Of a stretch of 64,000 nucleotides of DNA, positions 11,716-24,800 are shown one piece after another (position 1 is the stretch's first letter; every line of letters starts with the position of its first letter). A program made the translations under genes and the position numbers. The DNA comes from Ulota crispa. Lineage: Eukaryota > Streptophyta > Bryopsida > Orthotrichales > Orthotrichaceae. Location: contig OY987244.1 in assembly GCA_963920765.1 (NCBI GenBank), positions 23,912,358-23,976,357 of the forward strand, given 5' to 3'. Below the pieces are notes generated by a model. It was not told the origin of the DNA. It ran no database searches and saw only the letters and a list, made by a program, of their open reading frames with translations.

Positions 11716-12195
11716 TTAGTACTCAATGCCTTGAAACATCTGGAGTGAACTATTGAGTTCTTTGTTGGATATTGCTTGGATAACTTCCCCATAGATGTAG
11801 TCATTGTAATCAGCCTCCCAACTATCAAATGGGTAAAACTCATTATAGAAAGAAGACATGATGTAAGTGTTGCTGTGATAAACATCATCTAATGTCTCTG
11901 GGAAGAAATTCTGAGTACTTACAAGACCACAGTCATCTAAATGCATGTGGGTTTTGTGCCTAAACGTTAAGTCCTGCAAGTAGTTTGCATAATCCCTTTC
12001 ATAACTATCAAAGGGGGGCTCAAGGGGCGGGGGGTCGTGGAAATATTTGTCTTCCTCCACGGATCCAATGTCTGAAATGTAATCCATGTCATAGCTATCA
12101 AGGGAGTGCTTAAGAATATGTGATTCATGTGGATACCCATCTTCGTCCATGGATTCAACATCCAAATCACGATCCGCATACAAAACGATTTCCAT
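11716..12195 (-). CDS. Acidic 159-residue hypothetical protein with (F)DSxxxDY repeats
   Basis: A single open frame encodes a strongly acidic, Tyr-rich peptide. It has a repeated pattern about every 30-50 residues: LDSYDMDY, FDSYERDY, FDSWEADY, each followed by an N/D-Y pair. I do not recognise the family. It lies just upstream of TNP2 on the same strand and next to the inverted array block. It could be an upstream exon of TNP2 or a separate accessory gene, and the internal repeats make chance less likely. No signal peptide or membrane segment is seen. Confidence 0.4.
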   Translation of the reverse strand: MEIVLYADRDLDVESMDEDGYPHESHILKHSLDSYDMDYISDIGSVEEDKYFHDPPPLEPPFDSYERDYANYLQDLTFRHKTHMHLDDCGLVSTQNFFPETLDDVYHSNTYIMSSFYNEFYPFDSWEADYNDYIYGEVIQAISNKELNSSLQMFQGIEY

Positions 12196-13009
12196 ATTTC
12201 ACGCGCCCCTACAAGAATCCAAGCCCATGTCTGTCACTTGACATTCACAAAGCCCCTAAGTACATCCTCAAAGTTCCAACATATTTTGTCATCACGAACA
12301 TTGTTTTCAGTGGTTAAATGTTTAAATGAACGCATATAATAACAATGTGGCATTCCAAAAAACACCCAAAACAATATCGTGAGAGACATCCTTGTCAACT
12401 AAATTTGTGACATAAAATTTTAACAGTGATGTGCAATGCAAAAGTACCCTCCAAGGCCTTTTCAAGTGGTTGGTCAATGGAAACATTATCCATACAAGGT
12501 GAACGACCTTCTCTAGCCAATACACAACCTAATTGCACCCAATAGGACTATAGCACAATAGACCATCCTTTACACAATTAGGCCAAATGCTCAAAAAGAA
12601 TATTATATTTGATTTGGCAAACCAAAAAAACCATAGTTATTTGAACCAAGGAAAAATGGTATAACAAAATCACTTGTATCCCTACGCCTACTATATATCC
12701 ACCCTTACCAACACAAAGTAGAGCACACTCTTGATACATTCCAGCATTCCAAAGTTTCATACATATTCCAACAAACATAACAATTGACTGAAGAAAACCC
12801 TAAACCTAAAGCCATGTCTACCTACTACCTTTGCCCATCAAAGATACCAACCAAAGTTGCAAAACATATAGTCATTAATTTTCAATGTTGTCTTCAAATA
12901 TGCAGCTCACATAGCAACCCACTGTTTTAAAGGGGAAAGGATATTGCTCTGCCTACTTGCTATTCACGCCTTCTTAGACTAGAATTACAAATCCTAGGAT
13001 TTGATGCCC
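12196..13009. other. AT-rich spacer before the left array, no gene seen
   Basis: There is no coding signal. Some stretches (for example near 12,610 and 12,690) may be very degenerate repeat units, but I cannot align them with confidence. Confidence 0.35.
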
Positions 13010-16000
13010 GCATTATCATGTGTCAAATCTGAAGTCATGAATACACGTAATAGCATTCATAGAAACCAACTAGAATAGAGCTACTCCTATAATTAGGTAG
13101 TGCCTTGCGCTTTCCAATAATAAAAGAATTCCCAATTAAAAGCTCAAAAAATAACATCTTCCATTGTCCTTGCATCCCTAATTCCATGCACATTCAACAT
13201 AAAACACATAATCCAAAGAACATCAACTCAACCCCTAGCCCTATCTAGTGCTCCACTTTTCTCCACTAAAAATTTACCAAAATAAAACTCAAGGAAGGGT
13301 ATATATTTTATTGACGTGACACCATTATTTTCCTGTACTTGCAATAGTGTACACGGATACCGAGCAAAAAAAAACCATATCTAATCCTAGTCAAAAATTG
13401 CCCCTTCCCACAAAAAAAAACCACAATAGGAACTCAAACAGCAAAAGATATTTCATTGGTGTGACCCCAATAATTCCATACACTTGCCTCAGCGTGCATA
13501 ACAAATCACATGATAAAAAACCAATTCAAAACCTAGGTTAAGTAGTACCCTTTGCCAATAAAAGTTTACCAGTATAAAACTCAATCAAGAGAGTATATTA
13601 TAAGAATGTGACACCACTCATTCCAAAACCTCGCAACAGCATACATAGAACTACTGCAATAAAAACTCAAAAAACAAAAAACAACTGATTGACTTGACAC
13701 CGTTATTCCATGCACATATAGCACTCGTGCATACAAACAAAACAAAAACAACCCAATTCTATTCCTTGCTAGCATTTTGCCATGAACACATTGAGAATTT
13801 ACCGGAAATTAAAATAAAATTGAAAAAAAATCACTGACGGGTCACCATTGTTTCCATACACTTGTGGTGCTCATGCATAGGAACCAAATGAAATAAACCA
13901 ATAAGGGTCCTAGGGGATGCACTGCCCTTCCCCACAAAAACATTACCAATGACAAAACTCAATTAAGATAAATATCCTACTCATGTGATACATACCATTC
14001 ATTCCAACCCATTCCAGCATCGTAGGTAGAAACAAACTGAAAGAAAAACCAATATTAATACTACCTACTGTAGTGCCCTCCTCCGTTAAATATTTACCAA
14101 GATAGAAACTTGTACAAGAGAACATAATTGACTGACTTCACACTATTAATTCCATACTCTCCTGGACCCGTGCAAAGAAACCAAACAAACACGTACCAGC
14201 AAAAAGCCTAGGCAAGGCGCGGTCCTTCCCCACTATAAAATTACCAAAAAAGATAACAAATATTAGAAAAAGAGTACAAGGACGTGACACCATTATTTCC
14301 AAACTCTAGTACCGCCCATACATACAACCCAAACTAAATCAAACCAATTTTAACCCTACCTAATGCATAGCCATTCCTCATTTAATAATACAAAGACATA
14401 AATCCAATGAAAAGATAATATTCTTTTCATGTGACACCATTAATTTGACACACCCTCCTGGACCCATACATAGAAATCAAACAAAAGCTCTACGAGTTGC
14501 TAGCCTACCTAGTGCGGTGCCCATCCCCACTAAAAGTATACCAAAAGAAAACCTCCAAAAAAACATAATATTTTATTGGATTGACGCTATTGATTCCATA
14601 CCTTGTAGCGTCCATACATACAAACCAAACAACCACATATAAAATTGAAGCTTGCCTAGGGCAGTGCCCTTCTACACAAAAAAAAACACCAACATAAAAT
14701 CTCAAACAAGGAGATAAGGTTTTGTTGACTTCACAACGTTAACTGCAAACATTGGTGGTCCCATACATACAAACTAAACAAAAAAAAAACAAACTCTAAT
14801 TGTATACAGCCCTTCCCCACTAAAACATTACCAAAAATAACCACGCAAACAATCAAAAATAAATGATTGACTTCACATTACTATTTCCACCCACTCTTGG
14901 ACCCATACATAAAAATCAAGTTCCAATCCAGGCGCATGTATTGCCATTCTTAGGCTTTAAAAAAATTACCAAAATATATACTCAAACCAATAAAAATAAC
15001 TGATTGTCTTATCACTGTTATTCCATACATGTGTACGCCCATACATAGAGGCAAAACAAAAACAACCCAGTTCCAATCCTAGCTCATGCACTGCCCTTCC
15101 TTGCTTAAAAACCTTACCCAAATAAAAATTCAAAAAAGAGGAAATATCTGATGGACTTGACACTCTTATTTCCATACGCCTGTAGCACCTACACATAGAA
15201 ACAGAACATAAAGAAACCAAATCCAATCCCACTTCATGCACTGCCGTTCTCTACTAAATTTTACCCCACGTAAACATTGCTCATGTCAAAACTCAAAAAG
15301 ACATACATCTTGTTGATGTCATATATACCATTCAATCCAAAACCTTGCAGCAGCATAGTTACTTAGAAGCAAACCAAAAACATGACACATTAAATCCTCT
15401 CTACTTCAGTGCCTCCTCTCCACTAAAAATATACCAAAAAAGAAACTGAAACAAGAGAAAATAATTGATTGACTTGACACCATTAACTCCAATCACCTAT
15501 GCCGCCTACACATAGAAACCAAACAAAAACAAACCAATTCTAATCCTAGCTAGTGTATAAACCTTCCCCACTAAAAATTTAACAAAATAGAAACTCAAAC
15601 AAGAGAAAAAAATTGATTGACTTGACACTATTGATTGCATACACCTGTAGAGCCCACACATAGAAACCAAACAAAAACAAACCAATTCTAATCCTACCTA
15701 GTGCAATGCCCTTGTCCACTAAACAATTACCAAGACAAATACTCAATCATTACAAAAATACTCTATTGACATAACACCATTAATTCCAATCACCTATGCC
15801 GCCCATACATAGAAACCAAACAAAAACAAACCAATTCTAAACCTACCTAGTGCAATGCCCTTCCCCAACATAAATTTATCAAGACAAAAACTAAATCATG
15901 ACAAAATATCCTATTGACATGACACCATTAATTCCCATCACCTATAGCGCCTATACATAGAAACCACACAAAAAAAACATATCTTCTCCTACCTAGTGCA

Positions 16001-19000
16001 TTGACCTTCCCCACAAAATATTTACCTAGACATAAACTCAACCAAGAGAAAATAATTGATTGACTTCCTGCTTTTATTTCCATACTCTCTTGGACCCCTA
16101 CAAAGAAACCAACCAAACACTTAAACTTCAAAGCCTAGGCAAAGTACAACCTCCCTTAACAAAAACCCAAAATGAAATTTGTGAACAACAGATAATTTTC
16201 TATTGACGTGACACCATTACTTCCAAACACTAGTAGCGCCCACACATACAAACCAAACAAAAACAACCCAATTCTACCCCTACTTGATACTTGGCCATTC
16301 CCCATTAAAAAAATACCAAAAAATAAGTATTCAATCACAGCAAAATATTCTATCAATGTGACATCACTAATTCCATACACCCTTTTGAACCCACTCATAG
16401 AAACCAAACAAATATAAACAAGTTCCTAGCTTACCTAGAGCAGTGCTCGTTCCCACTAAAATTTCACAAATGAAGTTACTAAATATAAAAGATAAGATTT
16501 CAATGATGTGACACGTCTATTTCCATCCACTTGTGAGCCCTTACGTGAAAACCAAAACAAAAGAATCACCCGAGTTCCAATCCATGCGCATGCACTGCCA
16601 TTCCAAGGCTTAAAAAAACTACTGAAACAAAAACTTAAACAACAAAATATAACTCATTCACTTGTCACTATTATTCCATACACTTGTAGCGCTCATACAT
16701 ATAAACATAACAAAAACAATCCAATTCTCTTGCTTGCTAGGGCATTGCCTAGAACCCAATAAAAATTTAGGGGAAATTAAATAGAAAGAAAAAGATAAGA
16801 TTTCATACATGTGACACCATTGTTTCCATACACTTGTAGTGCCCATTACTAGGAACCAAACAAAATAAATCAATAAGGGTCCCAAGGGATACCCTCCCTT
16901 TCCCCACAAAAACATTACCAATGTCAGAACTCAATCAAGAGAATTATCATGTTGATGTCATATAAACCATTCATTCCATAACCATTATAGCAACATATGT
17001 AGTAACAAAACAAAACCAAACCAGTTCTACACTTAAGCACGGCAGTGCCCCACCGTCCCACAAAAAAAATACCATATTAAAGACTCAAACTAGAGAAAAT
17101 AAATGATTGACTTGACACAATTAATTTCAAAGGGTCATGGATCCATACATACATACAAACTGAAATCAAACCAATTCCTATCCTAACTAATGCCCTGCCC
17201 CTCCCACTAACAAATTTACCAAAATGAAAACTCTAAAGACAAAAAATTGCTTTGATGCCTTCACATCATTAATTCCAAATACTCACAACAACATTCATAG
17301 TGACCAAATGAAACCAAACCAATTTCAAATCTACCTAGTGCAGTGCCCGTCTCTAGTAACAAAATTACCAGAATGAACACTCACACAGAAAGAAAATACT
17401 TCATTGACTTGACATCATAAATTCCAAACACTCGTGGACCCAAACATAGAAACCAAACAAAAACAACTAAATTCTACTAGTAGCTACTGCACTGCCCTTC
17501 CCTTGCTGAAAATTTACCAAAATAAGATCTTAAGCAACAAAAAATACTCAACCAACGTGACACCATTATTTACATACAATCAAGGACCCATACATAAAAA
17601 CCAAACAAAAACTAACCAGTTCCTACTCTACCTAATGTGGTGCCCTCCTTCCTGCTAAAGAAGGCTCAAAACAAATATTCAAAAAAGAGATAAGAATTCA
17701 TTGACGTCACACCATTTTTTCTATACGCTTGCAGCATACATACAAACCAAACAAAATTAACAAAGTTGGAGCTTAGCTAATGCACTACCCCTCCCCAATA
17801 AAAAAAACTACCAATGTTATCACTCAGAGAAGGAGAAAATATTCCATTGACTTGTTAGTATTACTTCCATACACTTGTACTACCTATTCATTGAACCTAA
17901 ACAAAAACGACCCAATTCAAAGCATAGGAAATGCACTGCTCTTCCCCGCTAAAAAAATTACCAAGATTAAAGATTGAACAAGGGAAAATAATTAAATGAC
18001 TTTACATCATTAATTCCAAACACTTGTGGGCCCATACCTAGAAACCAGAAGACATTAAAGCAGTTCCTAGCTAGCCTACCTAGTGTAGTGCCCTCTCCCC
18101 ACTAAGACATTACCAAAATAAAAACTCAAACAAGAGAAAGTACTTTTTGGACATGACACCATTAGCAGCATAAATAGAAACCAAACAAAAACAAACCAAC
18201 TTAGAGTCTACGCAGGGCACTACCCTTTCCCACCAAAAATTTACCAAAATTGAAAGACCAAAAAGGAGAGTATATTTTATGGGTGCAACCCCACTAATTC
18301 CATACATTTGCAGCAGCATACACCTAAACCACACGAACACAAACCCAAAATTAAGCTGTAGGATGCACTGCCCTTTCCCACAAAAAATTTACCAAAATAA
18401 AATTGAGAAAACACAGAATGATTCTTTGACTTGATACTATTAAATCCAAATACTTGTAGCACCCATACATAAAAACCAAACAGAAACTAAAGAATTCAAA
18501 GTGGACCTAGTGCAGTGCCTTCCCCACTAAGAATTTACCAAAATAATGGCTCAAAAAAGGAGATAATGTTTGAATGCCAAACCCTATTAATTCCATACAC
18601 CTATGGCAGCATACGTAGAAACCAAATGAAAACAAACAAATTCCAACCCAAGCTCTTGCACAGCCCTTCCTCGCAAAAAACTTTACTGAAAAGAAAAATT
18701 CAAAGGGGAAATTTGTTCCCTCGCTTTAAACCATTAATTGCAAACACTTGCAGTGGCATAAATATAGAAACCAAGCAAAACAAATAGAAACATTCAGCAT
18801 ACAAAGTTCTAACCTTAGCTAAAGCTTGTCCTTCCGTACCAAAAAATTACCAAAGTATAGACTCAAGCAAGAGAAAAGGTTTCATGGACATGACACTAGT
18901 ATTTCCAAACACTTGCAGCAAAATACATAGTAACCAAACAAAAAAAACCAGTTATAATTGTACCTAATGCTTGCCCTTCCCTGCTATAAATTTACCAAAG

Positions 19001-19718
19001 TAAAGACACAATCAAGAGATTTCCTTTTATTCACGTGACACCATTAATTCCAATCACTCACAGCGGCACACATAGGAATTAAAAGATTACAAAGCTACCT
19101 AAAGCCTACCTAATGCACTGCCCTCTCCACTACCAAACTTATCAAAGTAAAAGCTTGACAATAGATACTTGATTCATTGACTTGACAATATTAATTCCAT
19201 TCACCTGTAATGCCCACACATAGAAGCAAAACGAAGACAAACCAATTGTAACCCTAGCTTGTGCACAGCCCTCCCTCCACTATAAAAACATCAACATAAA
19301 AACTCAAATAAGAGAAATTCTTCATTGACGTGACACCATCCATTCTAAACACTTGCAGCACCATACATAGTAACCACACAAAAGCAAACCACGTCTAATC
19401 CTAGTTACAGCATTGCCGTGAATCCACTAAAAATTATATCAACATAAAAAGACCCAAAAAAATATATATATTGATGGATCTAACATCAATAATTCCAATA
19501 CACATATAAGCATGCATAAGGACCAAACAAAAACAAAGAAAGTCTAGTCCCAGCTAATGCATTGTCCTTCCCTACTAAAAATTTACTAAAATGAAAACTT
19601 AAGTGAGAGAAAATATTTCATTGATTGGACACAGTTTCTTCCATACACTTGAGACAGCATGAACAAGAACCCAAAAAAAAAAAAACCCAGTTCTAAGCCT
19701 AGCTAGTGCATTGCACAT
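13010..19718 (-). repeat. Left tandem array, ~147-bp unit, about 46 copies
   Basis: Each unit holds, in order, TGAC(T/G)TGACACCATTA, ATTCCA, ACTTGTAGC-type text, CCATACATAGAAACCAAAC, AAAACAAACCAATTC, CTAG(T/C)GCA(G/A)TGCCCTTCC, CCACTAAAAATTTACCAA and ACTCAA(A/T)CAAGAGAAA. Successive GACTTGACAC landmarks at 15,471, 15,619, 15,768, 15,916, 16,062 and 16,205 give a 143-149 bp spacing. The units are diverged, so the array is old. The same unit forms the right array in the opposite orientation. Open frames inside are low-complexity by-products. Confidence 0.88.
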
Positions 19719-19861
19719 GCCGCCACAAACGTTGATGTTGTCATGACGTGCTGTTACTGCTGATGTTAATTGAAATGTTTGCAATAACAGGATCTAGCAC
19801 CTAAACACCCCCATACATTATACAGGTGACTCATATTTTCCCTAGTATTCCACATGCCGCC

Positions 19862-20170
19862 TTATAAGAGCATCTTGGTTACTGTTCCGCACTTACTCCC
19901 AGATGATAAAGGCAAGAAGGGATCCTCAAACTCAAACACCCTAGTCTTGGTAGCAACAATCAGTGATTTTGCCAAATGGACAATATGACCTTGAATGCAA
20001 CAGACTCTAGGGTTTCGAAAGAGAGGGAAAGCGTACCACAGGATTGCAATTTTGACTTGCTGGTCACACCTTCGGTACTTTGAGCGTTTGCAAACTTTGT
20101 TGATCACGTAGCTGGAAGGACCCTTGCGCAAGAATCTGTCGCGAGCTTTGGGGATCGCGTGCAGAACCAT
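19862..20170 (-). pseudogene. Open frame of 102 residues, possible captured gene fragment
   Basis: It begins MVLHAIPKARDRFLRKG and contains RRCDQQVKIAILWYAFPLF and VHLAKSLIVATKTRVFEF. Composition is protein-like (mixed charged and hydrophobic residues, unlike the A/T-driven frames of the arrays), but I do not recognise a family. Nothing links it to the plus-strand exon downstream. It could be a fragment of a host gene carried by the array-bearing element. Confidence 0.3.
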
Positions 20171-20307
20171 CTGGCACTACGATAGAGGCTCCATTGATGC
20201 TACTAGGAGAGGCTGCAAGGCAAGAAGGGATGTCGCGAGGAGCGATTGGAGCATCGAAGGAGATGGTACAAGGAAGGAGGGCGGATCGACAAGTTACCCG
20301 ACTCTAT

Positions 20308-20465
20308 CTCAAAACCCAGGTACCTTTCTCAAAACCCAGGTACCTTTCTCAAAACCCAGGTACCTTTCTCAAAACCCAAGTACCTTTCTCAAAACCCAGG
20401 TACCTTTCTCAAAACCCAGGTACCTTTCTCAAAACCCAGGTACCTTTCTCAAAACCCAGGTACCT
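20308..20465. repeat. 20-bp minisatellite, eight copies
   Basis: The unit CTCAAAACCCAGGTACCTTT starts at 20,308 and repeats every 20 bases to about 20,465 with one visible substitution (CCAAG for CCAGG). Because 20 is not a multiple of 3 and no stop arises, all three plus-strand frames are open and give the same 20-residue peptide period (FLKTQVPFSKPRYLSQNPGT). The near identity shows recent expansion. Confidence 0.93.
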
Positions 20466-21277
20466 ACATGGCCATATGGTGGTGACATGGCAGTAGGTGT
20501 GGCCATGCGCCGCCTTAGGCTTTGACACCATTGTTATCTGGAGTGTCGTCTTTAACGCGGCCTTAGCAATTCTTGAGTTCCTGCTACCTTTGGTTTGTGC
20601 TCTCGCTGGTTTGCGCTCTTGCTCGCTCTTGCTTGTTGTCTTGTTGGATCTTGATTGCTCCCACACTGGATCTGGAGGCCTCAAGCTACCTCTTGCAGCT
20701 GTCCCTGATCAAAATGTCAATGATCCCTCGGTCTCGCTTTTGCCTCTGATCGTAATCGATCTCATTTGCAAAATGTCAATGGTGCCTTCGTCTCTCTCCG
20801 GACTAAATGTAGTTGATCTTGTTTGCTGCATGATGATGGTGGGGGGACACTAGCGGCTTCAAACTGATCAGTGCAGCTTGGTGGAGGAACCTGTAGCGCA
20901 CTCTACAGCAGATTGTTGATCAGCGGGGGAGCAACTTCCAAAGGCAAGGAAGTTAGAGCAGAGAAGGAATTGTTGAGGTCTAGGTTGAAAGTCATTGGAC
21001 ATCTTTTGTTTGGACCCTCTGCTGGCAGTCGAGGTGGAGTGCTCTAGGCAATCAGCAATAGCAGAAGAGAATTGTCGAATTGTTGCCAACAGAGAGGGTA
21101 GAGAAGGTGTCTACAAAGACGTTGCTGGAGGAGAGGTGAGTGGGTTTAGGGTACCTGCTCTTTGATATTACATTTGTATTGTATGGATCCATTCCAGAAA
21201 TTGAAACTTAACGTCTACAATGCAAATATTCTACCGCTTCATGAGAGTTGCTGCTTCATTGGTGTTTGGTGGTTTCA

Positions 21278-21613
21278 GGATACTGTTGACAGGGCTTTCA
21301 AGCGGTTGCCTTCTAGATGCGTGACAATGGGAAAAGTAACCTATACTGCAAAGGGAGGGAGCTCAAAGAAGCGTGCACGATCACCGCCGGCTGGTCGGGT
21401 GGTGATCAACCACATCAACGACAGTGAGTGTGAATTTGTGGAGGAGGAGGGGAGCTTTCAAGATTCCCCACAGCACCGCGCACGCGTCGCCTCCAAGGGA
21501 AAAGGTAAGGCAAAGCTCCCAGTGCAAATAGCGCCCCCTCCCGAGAAATAGCAGAAGAAGGCAGAGGCATGTCCTGTGAAGAAAGGTAGAGTGCTGCTTC
21601 GCAGCCAACCCAG
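21278..21613 (+). pseudogene. Spliced exon with basic Lys/Ser-rich N-terminus (MGKVTYTAKGG...)
   Basis: The exon is bounded by an acceptor GTGGTTTCAG/GATACT and a donor CCAACCCAG/GTGAGT. From ATG at 21,328 it encodes MGKVTYTAKGGSSKKRARSP, an acidic stretch SECEFVEEEGSF, then a basic KGKGKAK segment and PPPEK. A TAG at 21,549-21,551 follows, after which the frame continues QKKAEACPVKKGRVLLR to the donor. A nuclear protein N-terminus fits. I suspect, without proof, the 5' part of a TE-encoded protein whose remainder was deleted. The single TAG suggests loss of function. Confidence 0.45.
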
Positions 21614-21860
21614 GTGAGTATGTCTATTTGAAATTGTTCTACAATTTGTGGATAGTACCCTTGCTTTCAGTCATGATTCTGTCGACCAAAACATCAGCCA
21701 AAATACAAGTATGTTTGTAGCGACATTTCCATGTAGACATCAGGGGGTACCTTCCCAATTCAAAAAAGGGTCCTAGAGGTATACCTAATGGAAAGTGGAA
21801 GTCTCGAAACAAGTGTGTGGCCGGTGTTTCTATGAATGCCACTACATCTTTCAAGAGAAA

Positions 21861-24800
21861 TTGATGTCACGTCAGGGAACAATTTTGGTAAATTTATAAT
21901 GGGGCAGGGCGGTGCCTAGGCTTTGAATTGGTCTGTGTTTGTTTGGTTTCAATGCATGGGTCCAAGATTGTTTGGAACTCATGCTCTAACGTGAATAGGA
22001 ATCTTATGTCTTTTTTGGGGTGTTTATTTCAGTATTCTTATTAGTGGGGCTTTGCAGTGCACGAGCTAGGGTTGGAATGAAGTTGATTTCAATTGGTTTC
22101 CACGTACGCTGTTACAGGTGTAAGGAATTCATGGAGTCAAATCATTAGAACATTATCTAATTTTCTGAGTTTTCATGTTGGTAAAATTTTTAGTGGGAAA
22201 GTGCCGTGCATGAGCTAGGATTAGAATTAGTTTATTTTTGTTTGATTTGTGTATATGGACGCTGCAGGTGTACGGATATAATGATGTCAAGTCAATCAAT
22301 CACTTTCCCTTGTGTGGATGTTCCTTTTGGTAGTTTCTAGTGGAGATGGGCAAGGTAGTAGGTAGGCTTTGAACTGGTTTTCATTTGTTTGGTTTCTTTG
22401 TATGGACCCAGGAGTGTATGGAGTAATTGGCGTCATATCAAGAGAATACTTTCTCTTCTTTGGAGTTTATATTCTGGTATTTATATAGCGGGCAAGGGTA
22501 AGTATTAGGTAGGGTTGGAATTGTTTTTTTAGTTTGGTTTGTATGTATGGGGGTTACAAGAGTTTGGAAATAGAGTGTCTTCTGAATATAATAATTTCTC
22601 CCTTTTTCAGTTTTTCCTTTGGCCCATTTTTTGCGGGGAGGGATTGTGCCGTGCCTCGGGTTTGAATTGGTACGTGTTTGTTTTGTTTCTATGTATGGGC
22701 GCTACAAGTGCTTGGAAGTAATATTGTCAGGTCAATCAATTGGTTTCTCTTGTTTGGGTTTTTATTTTGGTAGTGTAGGGGCTGACAAGGGCAATGCACT
22801 AAGGAGGACCAAAACTGGTTTGTTCACATTTTGTTTCAATGCTTGGATCTAGGAGCGTATGGAAATAATTGTGTCACGTCAGTAGATTATTATATTGGTT
22901 TTGAGCTGTCCCTCTGGCAAATTATTGGTGGGGACAAGCATTGCACTAGGTAGGATTAGAATTGGTCTGCTTTTGTTTTCTTTCTATGTATGGGCCCAGA
23001 AGTGCTTGGAATAAATGATGTTGCATCAACAAAATATGTTGCCTTCCTTGGATTCTTATATTGGTATTTTTAATAGAGAACGGCTGTGCAATAGCTAGGG
23101 TTAGAATTAGTTTGTTTTAGTTTGGGTTGTCTAAATGGGTGCTACAAGTGTTTGGAAATAATGGTGTCCATATACCCTTATCCCCTTCTTGGTTTTTTTA
23201 TTTTTGTACATCTTTATGGGGAGGAGTTGTGCCCTGCACAGGCTTTGGATCGGTTTGTGTTTGTATGGTTTCTTTGTACGGGTCCAAGAGTATATGAGAA
23301 TAATAGCGTGAAGTCAAGGGAAATTTATCTCCTTTTTTGAGTCTTTACTTTGGTAATGTTTTGGGTGGGGAGGGGCGGTGCATGAGCATGGATTGGAAAT
23401 GGTTTGTGTTTTTGGGCTTCTATGTATGAGTCCACGAGTGTAAGGAAATATTAGTGTCAAGTCAATCATTTATTTTCACATCTTTGCTTGTTTATCTTGG
23501 TAAATTTTTGGCATGGGAAGGGGGTACTTGACGTAGGATTACAATTGGTTTGTTTTCCTTTGGTTTGTAAATATGGGTCCATGATTGATTGGAATTAGTG
23601 GTGTCAAGTCATAGAGATATTTATTCTTTATGAATTTGTTGTTTTGGTAGTTCTCTTCAGCGGAGAAGGGCAGTGCTTAAGCTAAGGTTCAAAATGGTTA
23701 CTTCTCATTTGAATTTAGCAACTAAGATGTAGGGATTTATGGAATTAACGATGTCAAGTCAATTAAGTGTTTTCCCATGTCCGAGTTTTATTCTAGGTAA
23801 ATATTTTTAATGGGAACAAGCAGTGCATTATTTAGCTAGGCTTTGCATTGATTTGTTTATGTTTGGGGTCTATGTATGGGCACTACGGTTGTATGGAAAT
23901 GATAGCGACAAGTCAATGGAACATTTTCCCCTCCTTTGAGTTTTTACATTATTAATTTTTATAGTGGAGAGAGTAGTACATTAGCTAAGCTCCAAATCAG
24001 TTTGTTTTGTTTGGTTTGTATGTATGTTGCTGCAAGTGTATAGAAACAATGGTGTCATGTCAATATCTTATCTTGTATTTTAAGTTCTTATTTTGGGTAT
24101 TTTTTAGCAGAGGGCAGGTCATTACAGTAGCCAAGTAGGGTACGGACTAGTTTCTTTTCATTTGCTTTTTATGCATGGGTCCAAGATTGATTGGATTTAA
24201 CGATGTCACGTCAATTGAGTGTTTTCTCTTGTTTCAAGATTTATTTGGGTAATTTTTTTGCAGGAGAAGGGCACTGCTGTAGCTAGGAGTAGGATTGTTT
24301 TGTTTTTGTTTGGTTTAGGTGTATGGGTCTAAGAGTGTTTGGAATTGATGATGTCAAGTCAATGAAGTAATTTCTCTTCTTCTCAATTTCCATCTTGGTG
24401 ATTTTGTTGGTGGGAAGGGGCAACACATGAGCTAGGATTAGAGCTTGGGGCTTTGTTTTTGGTTTTCATTCATACTGTTATGACTTTATGGGACTGAAGA
24501 TGTCAAATCAACAAAGTATTTCCCTGTTTTTGAGTTATGGTTTTGGCCAAAACAATTAGTGGGAAAAGGCGATGCATTCCTTAGGCTTGGGTCTGGTTTG
24601 TTTTTGTTTGGTTTGTAGGTCTTAAATCACAATTGTATGGAAAGAGTAATGTCACGGCAATTGAACATTTTCTCACGCTTGAGTTTTTATTTTGGTACTT
24701 TTTCTGCTAGGAAAGGGCACTGCATTAGGTTGGCATTGATTTAGTTTGTTTTGGTTTGGTTTCCATGTACGCTTTTGCAAGGATTTAGAATTCATGGTGT

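Larger units (their letters stand above)
19719..21860. other. 2.1-kb centre between the two inverted arrays
   Basis: This is non-array DNA with higher G+C than its surroundings. It holds a 102-residue minus-strand open frame (20,170-19,862), a 20-bp tandem repeat (20,308-20,465), a possible leader region with a donor-like GAGGTGAGTGGG near 21,135, and a well-bounded plus-strand exon (21,278-21,613). It reads like the remnant of a gene or captured gene fragment flanked by terminal arrays. Confidence 0.55.

Noticed and set aside
20308..20465. CRISPR-like array
   Set aside because: The 20-bp units are directly contiguous with no spacers, and the surroundings are plant nuclear TE DNA.
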